DNA from: Mucilaginibacter sp.
GTDB lineage: Bacteria > Bacteroidota > Bacteroidia > Sphingobacteriales > Sphingobacteriaceae
Direction of reading: 5' to 3'
DNA length: 64,000 nt
NCBI GenBank assembly: GCA_025352225.1
Contig: JANXTT010000116.1
Location: forward strand, 1 to 64,000
A model generated the notes under the pieces. The model did no database searches. It saw nothing but the letters and a program-made list of their open reading frames with translations, and had not been told where the DNA came from. The translations under genes were made by a program, and so were the position numbers. Shown piece by piece: positions 62,179 to 64,000 of the stretch. The stretch's first letter is position 1. Every line of letters begins with the position of its first letter.

Positions 62179-64000
62179 ATGACGATAAAAGAAATACTTA
62201 AGCATTACTGGAAGCATGATAAGTTTCGTCCATTACAGGAAGAGATTATTCAATCCGTTTTGCTCGGTCACGATACTTTGGCATTGTTACCAACAGGTGG
62301 TGGTAAATCGGTATGTTTTCAGGTACCAGCTTTAGTTAAACAAGGTATTTGCATTGTCATATCGCCACTTATTGCCCTGATGAAAGATCAGGTAGAAAAC
62401 CTGCAGGCCAAAGGGATTAATGCCATATCTATTGTATCCGGCATGAGCAAAAGTGAGGTTGACCTTGCGCTTGATAATTGCATATACAATGATGTAAAAT
62501 TCCTTTACCTATCGCCTGAGCGGTTATTGGCTGAACTGGTGCGCCAACGTATCAGCTATATGAACGTGAACCTCATCGCCGTTGATGAAGCTCATTGTAT
62601 ATCGCAATGGGGTTATGATTTTCGTCCTCCATACCTGCATATTGCCGACTTACGACAAATTTTCCCCCATATTCCTATACTAGCGTTAACAGCCACCGCA
62701 ACCGCCGATGTGCGTGACGATATACAGAAAAAGTTACTATTTAAGCAACATAACGTTTTCAAACAAAGCTTTGAACGCAAAAACATTAGTTATGTAGTGC
62801 AACACCACGAAAACAAGGTGCAAAAATTACTGAACGTGGTAAAAGGAGTAAACGGTAGCGGTATAGTATATGTACGCACCCGTAAAGAAGCCTTTGATAC
62901 GGCACAAATACTAAACCAACATGGCTACACAGCCGATTATTATCATGCTGGCCTTCCGGCAGAATTGCGCTCGCAGAAACAAGAAAATTGGAAAAACAAT
63001 ATCACCCGCATTATAGTGGCCACTAACGCCTTCGGAATGGGTATTGACAAACCCGATGTGCGCTTTGTAATTCACAAAGATTTGCCTGATAGCTTGGAAG
63101 CATATTATCAGGAAGCGGGCAGAGCCGGGCGCGATGGACAAAAAGCTTATGCTGTTTTGCTATATAACGTTGGCGATAAAGTTAAACTAGTGAAAAGATT
63201 TGAAATAAGTTTCCCTACAGTTGATGAGATAAAAAAAGTTTACCATAGCCTTGGCAGCTATTACCAACTGGCTTATGAAACAGGGGCGGGGCTAAGCCTT
63301 GATCTTGACCTTGGCGATTTTTGCTCCCGTTTTCAGTTAGATGTTATCAAAACTATCAATAGTCTCAAGTTTTTAGAGCGTAATGAATACGTATCTTTCT
63401 CCGAAAGTGTGTTTTTGCCGTCACGGTTTCGGTTTCAGGTATTCCATGAGGAGTTGTACAACTTTCAGATCCAAAATCCCGTTTGGGATGCGTTCATAAA
63501 AACCATTTTACGTTCCTATGCCGGTGCGTTTGATAATTATATCAGCATCCGCGAGTTTGACCTTGCCCGCCGTATGAATTTGAGCGTTCAACAAGTAATT
63601 GAAGGCCTTGATCAACTGCAGCAAATGGAGGTATTGAATTACTTGCCCCAAACTGATAAGCCACAGATAACCTTTATAAGTGCCCGCCAGCATATCAAAG
63701 ATGTGATGATAGATCAGCATTATATAGAACTTCGTAAGGCTGTATTTAAACAAAAAATGGAAGCCGTTTTGCATTATGCCGAAGCCAAAAACTGCCGGAG
63801 CCGTATGCTATTAGCCTATTTTGACGAGCCTAACGCGCACAAATGCGGCGTATGTGATGTTTGCCTCATCGAAAAACATAAAGATAGCCTTACAGATATA
63901 ACAGACCGCATAACAGACGCAATTGTTATGCACCTTAGCGTAGATGCACTTTCTTTGGATGCGCTGGTTGAGGCCATAACTATCGGTACTGAAAAAGAGC
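62179..64000 (+). CDS. recQ: RecQ family ATP-dependent DNA helicase (3' end beyond window)
   Basis: Superfamily 2 3'-5' helicase, open at the window end with 607 codons visible. Motif I is LPTGGGKSVCFQVPA, motif Ia ISPLIALMKDQV, motif II VDEAHCISQWGYDFRP (DEAH with the RecQ aromatic loop), motif III ALTATATADVRDDI, motif V TNAFGMGIDKPDVRFV and motif VI QEAGRAGRDGQ. The RecQ zinc-binding segment is visible as CRSRMLLAYF and CGVCDVC. The RQC and HRDC parts would continue downstream. ATG 62179 is the natural start. Role in recombinational repair and fork restart. Confidence 0.95.
   Translation, partial: MTIKEILKHYWKHDKFRPLQEEIIQSVLLGHDTLALLPTGGGKSVCFQVPALVKQGICIVISPLIALMKDQVENLQAKGINAISIVSGMSKSEVDLALDNCIYNDVKFLYLSPERLLAELVRQRISYMNVNLIAVDEAHCISQWGYDFRPPYLHIADLRQIFPHIPILALTATATADVRDDIQKKLLFKQHNVFKQSFERKNISYVVQHHENKVQKLLNVVKGVNGSGIVYVRTRKEAFDTAQILNQHGYTADYYHAGLPAELRSQKQENWKNNITRIIVATNAFGMGIDKPDVRFVIHKDLPDSLEAYYQEAGRAGRDGQKAYAVLLYNVGDKVKLVKRFEISFPTVDEIKKVYHSLGSYYQLAYETGAGLSLDLDLGDFCSRFQLDVIKTINSLKFLERNEYVSFSESVFLPSRFRFQVFHEELYNFQIQNPVWDAFIKTILRSYAGAFDNYISIREFDLARRMNLSVQQVIEGLDQLQQMEVLNYLPQTDKPQITFISARQHIKDVMIDQHYIELRKAVFKQKMEAVLHYAEAKNCRSRMLLAYFDEPNAHKCGVCDVCLIEKHKDSLTDITDRITDAIVMHLSVDALSLDALVEAITIGTEKE

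Overview
The window looks like chromosome from a Bacteroidota bacterium of the Sphingobacteriaceae type (Mucilaginibacter or Pedobacter-like). The evidence is an AT-rich genome, a SusC/SusD pair with an ECF sigma and FecR-type anti-sigma, many SpI/SpII signal peptides, few Shine-Dalgarno sequences, and several upstream matches to the Bacteroidota -7 promoter element TAnnTTTG. The genus is inferred. All calls come from reading the sequence; no database search was run.

Layout. 1-330: two tRNA genes on the minus strand, Leu(UAA) and a Gly(GCC) with a damaged acceptor stem, each followed by a hairpin terminator. 509-5775 (minus): a complete tripartite RND efflux operon (TolC-like, membrane fusion protein, RND pump). 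6009-14712: an M20 metallopeptidase, a 23-residue-repeat secreted protein, a NodB deacetylase, a GH28 pectinase, an S1/P1 nuclease and a DUF1800/DUF1501 pair. 15158-17788: a lone NRPS module (adenylation, carrier, thioesterase). 17815-19416 (minus): a GH43 enzyme and a truncated haemoglobin. 19661-29253: a regulated glycan-uptake locus of ECF sigma, FecR, SusC with STN domain, SusD, a PMM-like HAD protein and a GH130 enzyme. 29332-31748: a GH12 lipoprotein, the decayed 3' end of a second GH12 copy, and a lipoprotein that reads as a bilobal pepsin-like (A1) aspartic protease.

31788-39138: purE, an orphan PAS histidine kinase, a copper operon (P1B ATPase, small HMA chaperone, HMA-AraC fusion regulator), a Zn-phospholipase C-like protein and a PepSY-like protein. 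39422-43158: the protein-quality block tig, clpP, clpX. 43389-49126: an Omp85-type barrel, a CWC-type zinc protein, a Bcr/CflA MFS pump, modABC for molybdate and an F420-reductase-like protein. 49604-55617: gltBD (glutamate synthase). 55894-64000: a 40-codon small ORF with its own promoter match, a TolB-propeller/amidohydrolase fusion, small membrane and barrel proteins, two tandem paralogous small unknown proteins, and recQ running off the window end.

How the genes work together. The sigma/FecR/SusC/SusD set is built for trans-envelope signalling by a glycan, and the HAD and GH130 genes just behind it suggest that beta-mannosides are phosphorolysed to mannose 1-phosphate and then processed. 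The scattered GH28, GH43, GH12 and NodB enzymes point to a plant-polysaccharide degrader. The points most worth a second look are the pepsin-like lipoprotein, the stand-alone A-T-TE synthetase with a glycine-like specificity code, the HMA-AraC copper regulator, the defective tRNA-Gly, the GH12 remnant and the paired small unknown genes at 61.4-62.1 kb.
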